From the NCBI GenBank assembly GCA_947088345.1, contig CAMUGE010000030.1:1-41047 (forward strand): 41,047 nt of DNA, in the 5' to 3' direction. This document shows, piece by piece, positions 1 to 7,878 of the stretch. This DNA comes from an uncultured Roseburia sp. Its GTDB lineage: Bacteria; Bacillota; Clostridia; Lachnospirales; Lachnospiraceae. Numbering within the stretch: the first letter of the stretch is position 1; each line of letters begins with the position of its first letter. The notes under the pieces were generated by a model that saw only the letters and a list, made by a program, of their open reading frames with translations, was not told the origin of the DNA and made no database searches. The position numbers and the translations under genes were made by a program.

Positions 1-1
1 T

Positions 2-31
2 CCGAAAAAGTACACTTTTTCGGATTTTATT
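2..31 (+). terminator. Intrinsic terminator-like hairpin at left edge
   Basis: Positions 2-11 (CCGAAAAAGT) pair perfectly with 14-23 (ACTTTTTCGG) around a 2-base centre, and TTTTATT follows. This fits a terminator for a plus-strand gene lying left of the window. The stem is A/T-rich, so its strength is uncertain. Between it and position 184 I see no gene. Confidence 0.5.
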
Positions 32-184
32 GAATAATTCCTTAAATATAGGAAGCGGCAGGGTCTTTCCTATTATATGAGAACAGAGGCCGGAACCCGT
101 TTTTAAGATTCCCGCCTCATTTCAATGATGTTCCACTCTCCCACCCGGGCAGTCATTGCAGCCCCTTGTCTTGAAAGATTGCCA

Positions 185-217
185 AAAGAAAAAGAGCGGT
201 GGCAAGCTCCGCTCTTT
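185..217 (-). terminator. Intrinsic terminator of the glycan operon
   Basis: On the minus strand AAAGAGCGG (217-209) pairs with CCGCTCTTT (199-191) across a short loop, followed by a T-rich run (TTCTTTT). It lies about 70 nt past the stop of the last gene of the minus-strand glycan cluster and therefore closes that operon. Confidence 0.75.
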
Positions 218-285
218 GATGGACCATTTTGTCTTTTCTTTGCTGTTTTGATTCCCAATCGGTTTTCATCCGTTTTGACTTTCTG

Positions 286-948
286 TCAAAATTTAAGCTC
301 CCTGATGTTTTGCAGCGTCTCCCTATAAGATTCTTTTTTGCCAAACAACAGCGTTGTTCCGAGTACAAATCCCTTTACGCCTTTTGGCGCATATTCCCGT
401 ATCTTATCCGCCCCGCAGGCGCCGTCCCAGTATATCTCAAAATGCATCTCGTCTTTGAGCGCAAGAAGCTTTGTATATTTCTTTCCCACATACGGCAGAT
501 ACATCTGCCCGGCATTGCCGGGATTGACCGACATGACAAGTACTTTTTTTACGATGCGCAGCATCTCCATCACAGTTTCAATGCTGGTTCCCGGATTAAT
601 TGCGATCCCGGGCGTCATGCCGGCATTGATAATTTTCTGTAATGTAGTAGACGGATGGTACTCGGCCTCCGGATGGATATAGACGGTATCGCCTTTTCGC
701 AGCCGCTCCAGAAAAATATGTATATTGTTGTTTGGGTGTTCTATCATTAAGTGCACATCAAGCGGCCTGGCAGCTGCCGCTGCGATATAAGCCATATCGT
801 TCAGCGACATGGCAAAATTCGGCACATAGCGTCCGTCCATAATGTCAATATGGAAAGAATCTATGCCTCCGTCTTCAAGCGCTTTCACTTCCTGTTCAAG
901 ACAGCCGTAATTGGCGCACATCATGGATGCCATCAGCTCAAAATTCAT
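286..948 (-). CDS. Ribulose-phosphate 3-epimerase family protein
   Basis: A 220-residue TIM-barrel protein of the ribulose-phosphate 3-epimerase family, the usual length for that family. The metal/catalytic residues are visible: His and Asp in FHIDIMDG, His in DVHLMIEHP, and the later Asp in IYWDGACG. Members interconvert pentulose (or allulose-type) phosphates at C3. As the last gene of a glycan operon it may supply an unusual sugar precursor rather than serve the central pentose pathway; that is inference. The ATG at 948 has GGGGAAG upstream and matches the family start. An in-frame ATG at 1050 would add 34 unmatched residues and also has a passable ribosome site, so it cannot be excluded. 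The substrate is not determined by the sequence. Confidence 0.85.
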   Translation of the reverse strand: MNFELMASMMCANYGCLEQEVKALEDGGIDSFHIDIMDGRYVPNFAMSLNDMAYIAAAAARPLDVHLMIEHPNNNIHIFLERLRKGDTVYIHPEAEYHPSTTLQKIINAGMTPGIAINPGTSIETVMEMLRIVKKVLVMSVNPGNAGQMYLPYVGKKYTKLLALKDEMHFEIYWDGACGADKIREYAPKGVKGFVLGTTLLFGKKESYRETLQNIRELKF

Positions 949-1077
949 CTTATACTCACTTCCCCGTGTATTAAAGTAGTACTGTTTAGAGTCCCTCTCC
1001 AGAGACTTATCCCATCCCGCCAGTTCGTCTTTCTCTGTGATGACGTCCATTAAGAATACTTCCGGCCTTGATCTTTG

Positions 1078-1773
1078 TTATGCCAGAAAATTTTTATCAG
1101 CATATACGGCTCTGTATTGCTCCCTGCGGCTCTCAAAAAAATAAGTGATCAGCCGTTCCGATAAAAATCCGGGATAACGGTTTAAATAAGCATCCTCCTT
1201 AAGGCCTCCGTACTCGACCGCATCATCAAGAATGGGAAACATAAAGTTGCACAAATCATCTAACACATCCCGCTTTGTTATCAGCATATTGCAGGGGCAG
1301 TAAAGATTGCCGGCAAAAATTTGCTCCGCATCTTTGTATTCTTCCGGAAGATATTCCCTGAAATAGCGCATCATATGATCCCAGTCCAAAGCGTCGTGCC
1401 GCTTTCGGTAATTGTCTGCCACACTCGGCGCTACATAAAGCGGAACGGGCAAAATAACATCCACATCATTTACTTCCATACGCAAAATCCAGTCTTCCGG
1501 CAGCAGAAAATGCCTGCGGTAATGCACCAGTCCGACATAATCTTCCGGCGCGTTTTTCCAGATCCAGTAAAGACCCGTCAATTCGCAGTACTGTCTGTTT
1601 TTTGCGGAGATATTTTCACCCACGCAGTCCACAATTACATTCGGCGAGATTCTTCTGTCTGTCAGCGCAGCGCCGACCTGCAAAACGATCTCATCTTCCG
1701 TCAATTTATAGTTATCCTGTAACGGTTTGTCATTTACAGAACTTGCCACATATATCTTAGCCGTATGTCCCAA
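1078..1773 (-). CDS. DUF4422 glycosyltransferase-like protein (TTG start)
   Basis: A 231-residue protein of the DUF4422 family, recognised by the N-terminal KIYVASSVND strand and the GLVHYRRHFLLP motif. This family occurs in capsule and exopolysaccharide clusters and is regarded as a glycosyltransferase. I place the start at a TTG: AGGAGG lies exactly 8 nt upstream and the first residues (GHTAKIYVA) match the family's beginning. That ribosome site is embedded in the last codons of the preceding gene, whose stop is only 4 nt away, so translation is probably coupled. Donor and acceptor sugars cannot be told. Confidence 0.8.
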   Translation of the reverse strand: MGHTAKIYVASSVNDKPLQDNYKLTEDEIVLQVGAALTDRRISPNVIVDCVGENISAKNRQYCELTGLYWIWKNAPEDYVGLVHYRRHFLLPEDWILRMEVNDVDVILPVPLYVAPSVADNYRKRHDALDWDHMMRYFREYLPEEYKDAEQIFAGNLYCPCNMLITKRDVLDDLCNFMFPILDDAVEYGGLKEDAYLNRYPGFLSERLITYFFESRREQYRAVYADKNFLA

Positions 1774-1777
1774 TCTT

Positions 1778-2227
1778 TCACCCTCCTGCATCCAGCTCCT
1801 CAATCATCACAAACTCCCTGCCCCGCGCCCTGTATACCTTTTTCACATAAGAGTTCCGGAGCATTCTGTCCAATTCCACTGTCACAGGAATAATCTGCGA
1901 AAATCCCGCCCGCCTTAATTCCCGTTCCATTTTGGGTTGATTCACGCCTCGCGTCCCTATAAATACCGGGTTGTTAATATGCAGTTCGGACCCAATCAGC
2001 CGCACCGGAATCTCTCCAATCAGGGGATCATTCTCCGCCATATTATCCACAAGATATGCCTCAACTATGACATCCGGATAAAGAAATTCAATATATGCCT
2101 GCAGTGTACGGGCGCGCGAATGCGCGCCTGCTATATAGATATATCTTTCCTCCCCCATGTCCGGAAATGTCCATCCGAACCCATTTTCTGCTCTGCCCTT
2201 TTTTTGCGGCGGGTTCCTGTCTGACAT
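1778..2227 (-). CDS. Small Rossmann-like nucleotide-binding protein
   Basis: A 149-residue protein that is essentially one alpha/beta Rossmann-like domain. A strand and glycine loop (YIYIAGAHSRA) begin near residue 30, followed by an acidic second-strand end (EAYLVDN) and a GxIPVR segment. The same domain type is fused to many transferases in this cluster, and here it stands nearly alone. The glycine loop is atypical (GAHSRA instead of GAGxxG). The ATG at 2227 is chosen because of an AGGGAGG site; upstream codons in frame overlap the preceding gene and look non-coding. The enzyme activity is unknown, and it may bind a nucleotide sugar or act with the adjacent DUF4422 protein. Confidence 0.7.
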   Translation of the reverse strand: MSDRNPPQKKGRAENGFGWTFPDMGEERYIYIAGAHSRARTLQAYIEFLYPDVIVEAYLVDNMAENDPLIGEIPVRLIGSELHINNPVFIGTRGVNQPKMERELRRAGFSQIIPVTVELDRMLRNSYVKKVYRARGREFVMIEELDAGG

Positions 2228-2255
2228 AGCATCCTCCCTTTGATTGATCCATGAT

Positions 2256-3347
2256 CTACTCTGTTTTTTTGTCTCCTCTAACTCCGGATTTACCGATCGC
2301 TCTTTTGATTTCGCACAAATAGCGATATCTATTCTTTGTATCGGGTTCCAGATAATTTCCTTCCCCCCATTCGTTCCATGCATTGACAAAAAGGTATTCG
2401 TTACCCTCTTCTGCACTTTTTTGCATTGATTTTCTCAAATACTTTCCAAATTTTCGCGGTGTTACCCCCCTTGTTACAATAGCCCGCACCCCGCGCCTTG
2501 GCGTATCATCATAATCTGCAAACACTGTCCTGAATTCATTTTTTTTATGCGGCACAGACAACATATCCCTGTATATCTTATCATATTGAATTGATCTGAC
2601 TGCAAAACGGTTGAAGATCGCTCCTCCCTTTTCTCTTGCCCATACAGGAGTATCTGCCTGAAGTTTCTTTGATTTTGTCCTGTTCGGCTCAAAGTCAACC
2701 GTTCCATTTACCCATCTGCTTGCCGCAACATGCTCTCTGCATACATTCATGGAAATCAGAAAAATACCGTCAAAACCGTCTTTCTTCGCACATGCATTCC
2801 AATACTGTATCATACGGTTAAAATCAGAGATATTTTTTAATCGGTAAATCAGCAAAACCGGTTTATTTTGATACCTGATATACCTCTCGTCCAAAAAGTA
2901 TTCCCTAAAATAACAGTAGTGTCTGTCCCACTCCTCACTCCCGCCATATGTCTGCGGTATCAAAATTTCCTTATTTCCGCCTGCCCCATGCCATGTCTTA
3001 GTCCATGGCTCGTTTGCCCAGCAAAAACAAAAATGAGTCCTTATATTCTTGTTTTTCAGCCAGTTTCTAACCGGTTTCTCTAACACCAGACGCCCGTTAA
3101 ACCAATAATGATAAAAACAGAAACCATAGATCCCGGCCCTCTGCGCTAATGCGCTCTGACGCTCCATAATTTTTATATCAAGCAGATTATAATAATTATT
3201 ATGTAACGGCACTCTGGGCTGTCTGTGCCCGATATACAACGGCCTGCACTTTTTTACGTTTGTCCACTCCGTAAATCCATTTCCCCATGCGTCATTATTT
3301 TCCGGTATCTCATGAAATTGGGGCAGATAAAAACAGATCAGTTTCAT
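2256..3347 (-). CDS. WbsX / GH99-like glycan-processing protein
   Basis: A 363-residue protein that starts directly with the family signature KLICFYLPQFHEIPENN and carries GFTEWTNV, ANEPWTKTW and, near the C terminus, NAWNEWGEGNYLEPD. These mark the glycosyltransferase WbsX / glycoside hydrolase family 99-like group common in O-antigen and capsule clusters. The conserved acidic residues (NEPW, WNEWGE) are present. A further start at 3368 has a stronger ribosome site (GGAGGAGGT) inside the preceding gene; the ATG at 3347 fits the family N terminus, so the exact start is uncertain by 7 residues. The gene overlaps or abuts its upstream neighbour, which indicates co-translation. Confidence 0.85.
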   Translation of the reverse strand: MKLICFYLPQFHEIPENNDAWGNGFTEWTNVKKCRPLYIGHRQPRVPLHNNYYNLLDIKIMERQSALAQRAGIYGFCFYHYWFNGRLVLEKPVRNWLKNKNIRTHFCFCWANEPWTKTWHGAGGNKEILIPQTYGGSEEWDRHYCYFREYFLDERYIRYQNKPVLLIYRLKNISDFNRMIQYWNACAKKDGFDGIFLISMNVCREHVAASRWVNGTVDFEPNRTKSKKLQADTPVWAREKGGAIFNRFAVRSIQYDKIYRDMLSVPHKKNEFRTVFADYDDTPRRGVRAIVTRGVTPRKFGKYLRKSMQKSAEEGNEYLFVNAWNEWGEGNYLEPDTKNRYRYLCEIKRAIGKSGVRGDKKTE

Positions 3348-3355
3348 AATCCTCC

Positions 3356-3850
3356 CTACAGGCTCCATATTACCTCCTCCAGTGAAATAACAGGGCACTT
3401 AACTTTGACGGACAAAAGACTGCTGATTTCATTCATCGCATAAAACGGCGTTACTACAATGGCGTCTACCTGTTCCAGCTGCTCCTCAGGCGAATAAATC
3501 CGGTTCATTCGCGAAATAACGCCGCATACCTCACGGTCTATTCCGTATCTGATCTGCACATCGGAATCTGCCAACTCCTCACATAGACGATTGGCAAGCT
3601 CGCCCATTCCATAAACGGCAATATTTTTGTACCCGCTGTTCAGAAAATATTCTGCCGCACTGCCTCCGTTATTTTTTGCTTCAAGCCAGTGGCTTAACAG
3701 CTGAAAATTGTCAATATACCGGTCTCTGTCTTTTCTGTACCGAACTATACTTTGCATTCTGCGATAACTGTTCCACCCCTGTATCAGCGCCCATGCGGCG
3801 CTGACGAGACAAACTGCCGCCATGCATCTGTTCCGCCGCTTCTTCATCAT
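3356..3850 (-). CDS. Membrane-anchored small Rossmann protein
   Basis: A 164-residue protein with an apparent N-terminal membrane helix (about residues 9-26, MAAVCLVSAAWALIQGW), a linker, then a Rossmann-like domain starting at NIAVYGMGELANRL and ending with PVISLEEVIW. The C-terminal domain closely resembles the one at the end of the GT2 at 9788-10963 (both end PVVS/PVIS-LEE/IED). It is the only protein of the cluster in which I see a membrane segment. It could be the detached tail of a transferase. Two tandem ATGs (3850, 3847) share an AGAGGG site. Function unknown. Confidence 0.65.
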   Translation of the reverse strand: MMKKRRNRCMAAVCLVSAAWALIQGWNSYRRMQSIVRYRKDRDRYIDNFQLLSHWLEAKNNGGSAAEYFLNSGYKNIAVYGMGELANRLCEELADSDVQIRYGIDREVCGVISRMNRIYSPEEQLEQVDAIVVTPFYAMNEISSLLSVKVKCPVISLEEVIWSL

Positions 3851-3857
3851 TTTCCCT

Positions 3858-4982
3858 CTATTCCGCTGTCTTTGAGCTATACTCTTTTTCCAGCAGTTTC
3901 ACCTGCTGTTTCAAATCGAATCCGGCGCCTTTCATCTGATCAGACTGATCCTTTCTTTCATATGCGCCTGACCATTCCACGATTTTAATGCGCCAGCATT
4001 CTGCATCCAGTTCCAGAAATTCTACAAGATCTGTGATCCGTGCTTCTCTTGTAACGAAACTGCTTGTAATACACCGTAATCCTGCCGCCTGCGCCTCAAT
4101 CAATCCGATCGGCAATCCCTCAAACCAGGACGGCAGACAATACAGGTCAAATGCCTGGAGCCATTTGTCTACATCATCACGCCACCCCATAAACAGTACG
4201 TCCTCCTGCAGCCCCTGCTCACTGACCTGCTTTCTGATTTCCGCCTCTTCCGGTCCTTCTCCAATCAAAACAAGCGCTGCCGATGGTATTCTTCTATGAA
4301 CCTCTGCAAACACATGAATTAAAAACCGATGGTTTTTCTGATATTCAAATCTTCCGGTATGACCCAGTACAAACTTTCTTTCCAGCCCAGATTTCTCTCT
4401 GTATTTTTTTCTGTTGTCCTTATGAAAAAGATACCTGGACACATCAATGGCATTCGGCATAATCTTTATTTTTTGTCTGCTGATATTTGGCCCGTACAGC
4501 CAATCCGCCGCTTCTGTGGAACAGGCCCAGAAATCGGTGGCATACGTTTCGTTAAACTCCCGTTTCAGTCTCTCATGGATTTTTAACTGTTTTTCACGCT
4601 CATTCGAATCTCTCTGATCAATCCGCGAACTGTGCGCATGCACGATTACTTTTGGCATCCCCAGCTTCATTGCGACCTCTTCTATCATAAATCCGCGCCA
4701 ATAACTGGTGTGCAGATGCAGCACATCGTACCCATCTGAAAGTATTTCTGTAATTTCTCTGCAAAATCGGATCGGATTTTCTCTCTGCGGAATCGAAAAG
4801 CTTTTGATTTCAAATTTATATTGCAAATACTCCGCTGTCTCTCTTAGCTCCTGCGGATTCTGCATAAGAAAACTAAATTCATATTTTTTACGATCAATAA
4901 ATTTCAAATGATTAAATATATATTGGTATATGCCGTTTTTGACAACATACGGCGTCATATGTAAGACTTTTATTTTCTGCAT
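3858..4982 (-). CDS. Glycosyltransferase family 4 (GT-B fold)
   Basis: A 374-residue GT4-type transferase. The N-terminal half begins KIKVLHMTPYVVKNGIYQY and includes DVLHLHTSYWRG and VHAHSSR. The C-terminal half has the donor site signatures LGHTGRFEYQKNH, LIGEGPEEAEI and the EX7E-like PSWFEGLPIGLIEAQAAG. The layout resembles EpsF-like capsular transferases. A retaining sugar transfer from a nucleotide sugar at the cytoplasmic face is expected from the family. The start at 4982 matches the family N terminus and lies 14 nt after the stop of the upstream GT2; its ribosome site is weak (AGGGACGG). The longer in-frame reading to 5036 overlaps the upstream gene and is rejected. Confidence 0.88.
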   Translation of the reverse strand: MQKIKVLHMTPYVVKNGIYQYIFNHLKFIDRKKYEFSFLMQNPQELRETAEYLQYKFEIKSFSIPQRENPIRFCREITEILSDGYDVLHLHTSYWRGFMIEEVAMKLGMPKVIVHAHSSRIDQRDSNEREKQLKIHERLKREFNETYATDFWACSTEAADWLYGPNISRQKIKIMPNAIDVSRYLFHKDNRKKYREKSGLERKFVLGHTGRFEYQKNHRFLIHVFAEVHRRIPSAALVLIGEGPEEAEIRKQVSEQGLQEDVLFMGWRDDVDKWLQAFDLYCLPSWFEGLPIGLIEAQAAGLRCITSSFVTREARITDLVEFLELDAECWRIKIVEWSGAYERKDQSDQMKGAGFDLKQQVKLLEKEYSSKTAE

Positions 4983-4996
4983 AGTCTGTACCGTCC

Positions 4997-6176
4997 CTAA
5001 TCTAAAATCGTCTCTGGCGGATTCCAGAACAAGCATTCCTCTTTTATCCCCATCCGAATCAATTCCTCTCTGATTTTTTGTGCGCTGTCCTCAAACAAAA
5101 CAGCAATCACAATTCTGTCATACTCCCACTCCAACAGCATACTGACTGGTTCTACCGGCAGATTTTCATCCCGCAGTTTCTCCCATTGCCTGTCCACCCA
5201 TCCTGCGATTCTTTCCGGACAGATTAACTGCATCATCCTGTGGTAATCCCGGCCCACAACCCCCGCGCCATAGATAACTATTTTACTGTCAGCGGAAAGT
5301 TTTGCGGTCGGCGGGATATGCAGCGGAAGTACATGCCCTAAAGATAACCCCATCATTTTATTTAATCCCTCGTAAATCCTCGACACAAAATACTGATCCA
5401 GCCTTCTCTTGAAATCCTGCATACTGTCATCCAGCCTGCAGACGATACTTTGATAAAAAAGACTGAATTGCTCCAGATACATAATATCTGTGCTGTGACA
5501 GGCAGATCCCGCTCTCTGCCTGTAATGGTACAACGGGCGGTTTACAATACTTACGACCTCTGCCTCCATCAGACACGGGATCACACAGACAGAATCCTCA
5601 CAATATCTAAGTCTCCGATCTGTCTGCCCCATAAACCGCTCAATCAAATCACGCCGGAACAATTTATCGACCAGACTGATGCTGATCCCCTCTTTCTGCC
5701 CGTCCCTGCCCCAAAACAAATAGCCGCAGATCTCGTTTATCTTTTTTTTTGGTATAGACGCCCTCCTGCACCACCGGATCTTCCGCAAAGGAATATCCTG
5801 CCTGATTATGCTCTATCTGTTTTAAGCATATTGATACATCGGCATGAACAGACTGCAAAGATAGCAGGAGCTGTTCGTACATATCTTTCTCTACCCAGTC
5901 ATCTCCGTCTACAAATCCGATATATTCTCCTTTTGCCCTACGGAGTCCTGTTTTTCTTGCATCTGCAGTTCCCTGATTTTTCTGATGGATGACCTGGAAT
6001 CTAGCATCTGCATCTGCAAACTCCTCGCATATTTCTTCTGATCCGTCGTCGGAACCGTCGTCAACCAGAATGACCTCCAGGTTTCGGTATGACTGCCGAC
6101 GGATGCTCTTTAAACACTCCCTCAGATACGGCGATACCTGATATACCGCAACTATAATACTGATTGTAGGATTCAT
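4997..6176 (-). pseudogene. GT2 glycosyltransferase, frameshifted at an A9 run
   Basis: Two overlapping frames make one gene. The first (6176 down to 5664) has a GT2 start TISIIVAVYQVSPYLREC, EVILVDDGSDDGS and the DxD region YIGFVDGDDW. The second frame (down to 4997) continues with FWGRDGQKEGISISLVDKLFRRDL, CEDS, and a C-terminal Rossmann domain (IVIYGAGVVGRDYH). The frames join at nine consecutive A residues on the coding strand (5742-5750); eight would restore a 392-residue protein. This may be a true null allele, a slippage-dependent gene (DNA phase variation or transcriptional slippage) or a homopolymer sequencing error. The start has a GAGAGGGG site. The fusion order, catalytic GT2 then Rossmann tail, matches other genes of the cluster. 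Confidence 0.85.
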
Positions 6177-6190
6177 AAAACGTCCCCTCT

Positions 6191-7863
6191 CTAATCAAAA
6201 AGTTTTCCGCCCCGCTTTTCCAGTTCCCACATATAATAATTTTCCACAACATCTATCTCGTCGGTTTTGTGAGCGTACTGTATCGTCCCCAGATCCACAA
6301 TTTTACTTTTCATAGCGGGATGGTTTAATACCTCTTTTAATTCAGCTTTTGGCGTAATCTGATCTTCTTCCATCATACTGATCTGTTCAAATTCTTCCGG
6401 CGTATAAGTACCCCAGTTTAAAATCTTTGTAAAAAAAACCTCGTCTGCGCCAAGCGCTTCTCCCCATTGTACAAATGGGATCATTTCCCGATAATTATCC
6501 CGCTGGACGACAAAATTCAGGCGAAAGTAACATAAATCACCGCTCTTCCTTAAAGTGGAAGCAAACTCCATATTTTTCTTTAGCGACTCAAAGCTTCCGT
6601 TTTTCCTTATCTTTTCATAAGTCTCTTTCCCGGCTGCATCTACGGAGACAGTCAGCATGATCTTCCCCTGTTTGCCTGCGGAAAAACTTCTCCAGTTTTC
6701 CGGTGTAAATAGTGTTCCGTTTGACAGAATCCTTATGTAATCCGGATTACATTCCTGCGATTGATAAATACTGCGGTAAGCCGGGCTTGCAAACACCTCC
6801 CCGTCGCCTGCAAGTATCAAAAACCGGCAATTAGGCAAATATTCTTTCATTATCTTTTCTGTTACCTGTTTTACTTTTTCCGCTTCCCGCCCTTTTGCAA
6901 AATGTACTTCCTTACGGCAGGTGCCGCAGGATAAATTACAGGAAGAATCATGACCGATTGCCAGCACTTTCGGAAATTCGGACATTTGCCTGTACTGCTC
7001 TTTTCTCTCTATGTGTTTTGTATGTTTCCTGCCCACAAACAGAGGACACATATTTTTATCGCAAAATGTATATGTTCTGTTTTCAGTCGAAAGACACATA
7101 ATTTTATGCAGGTTGGAATGCCAGAGTTTTTCCGCATTTTTCTCAAAAATATTATCGAGATTATATTCTACGAAAGTGGTGCAGCAGCACCTTGTATCTC
7201 CTCCTGAAAAAACTTCCAGATGATTTAGCATCGTATTGCATGCAAGGTCATAGCAGGATTGGTCGAAAATTGTCCTGCGCAGCAAATCAGACGGCCTGCC
7301 GATCACTTTCTGATAAACTGCAAAATCAACGTTTTCTGTTAATCCCTGATCCAGCAAAAACTGACGAATCTCCTCATCCTTTGTGACAGCTATAATAACA
7401 AAGTAATTTCTCCATTCTGTAATCTGCTCCGGAGCAAAAACCGGATATCCCATAAAGAAATCCTGCGATTTATAGGAATCAATAAACAGCTCCGGCCTGC
7501 ACGAAAGCGGCTGACACATCATTTTCTCAGCCACTGTTCCGGTTCCCCAGACTGCGGTCCTCCTGTCATTGGGAATGTCCATCTCATCCAGCTGCTGAAA
7601 AAAATCTTCTTCATAGAGATAATCTTTGCCATAAAGCAGCCCCATTTTCTGTAAATATGCTGCTTTGGACGATTTATCAAAATCGCACACAATAATCCTG
7701 TCGCAGGAAGAATCCGAAAGAGCATCCGCAATATTTTTCTTTCATACCCGCAAAATTCACCTGCCCCGGAACCGTGATCCGCTATATATAAAATATCCAG
7801 TTTATCGAAAATATACAGAAAATCTTTTGCAACCCTGTTTTCACCATAAATAACATACTTCAT
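6191..7863 (-). pseudogene. Radical SAM protein with two Rossmann domains, frameshifted
   Basis: Two frames form one 557-residue protein. The N terminus (MKYVIYGENRVAKDFL, from 7863 with an AAGGGGG site) is a Rossmann-like domain. A single missing A in the A-run at 7734-7738 shifts the frame, and adding one base gives a smooth continuation (ERK-NIADALSDSSCD). A second Rossmann segment follows (RTAVWGTGTVAEKM), then a cysteine-rich stretch (TRCCCTTF, CDKNMC) like an auxiliary-cluster motif, then the radical SAM signature CNLSCGTC (CX3CX2C) at about residues 309-316. Its target in the glycan cluster is unknown. As written, the long downstream frame (6191-7690) has no good ribosome site, so the gene looks inactive unless the missing base is a sequencing error. 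Confidence 0.82.
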
Positions 7864-7878
7864 TCCATTCCCCCTTGT

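Noticed and set aside
6061-6252. 63-codon minus-strand frame across the radical SAM/GT2 junction
   Set aside because: It overlaps the well-supported ends of both neighbours and has no protein-like pattern.
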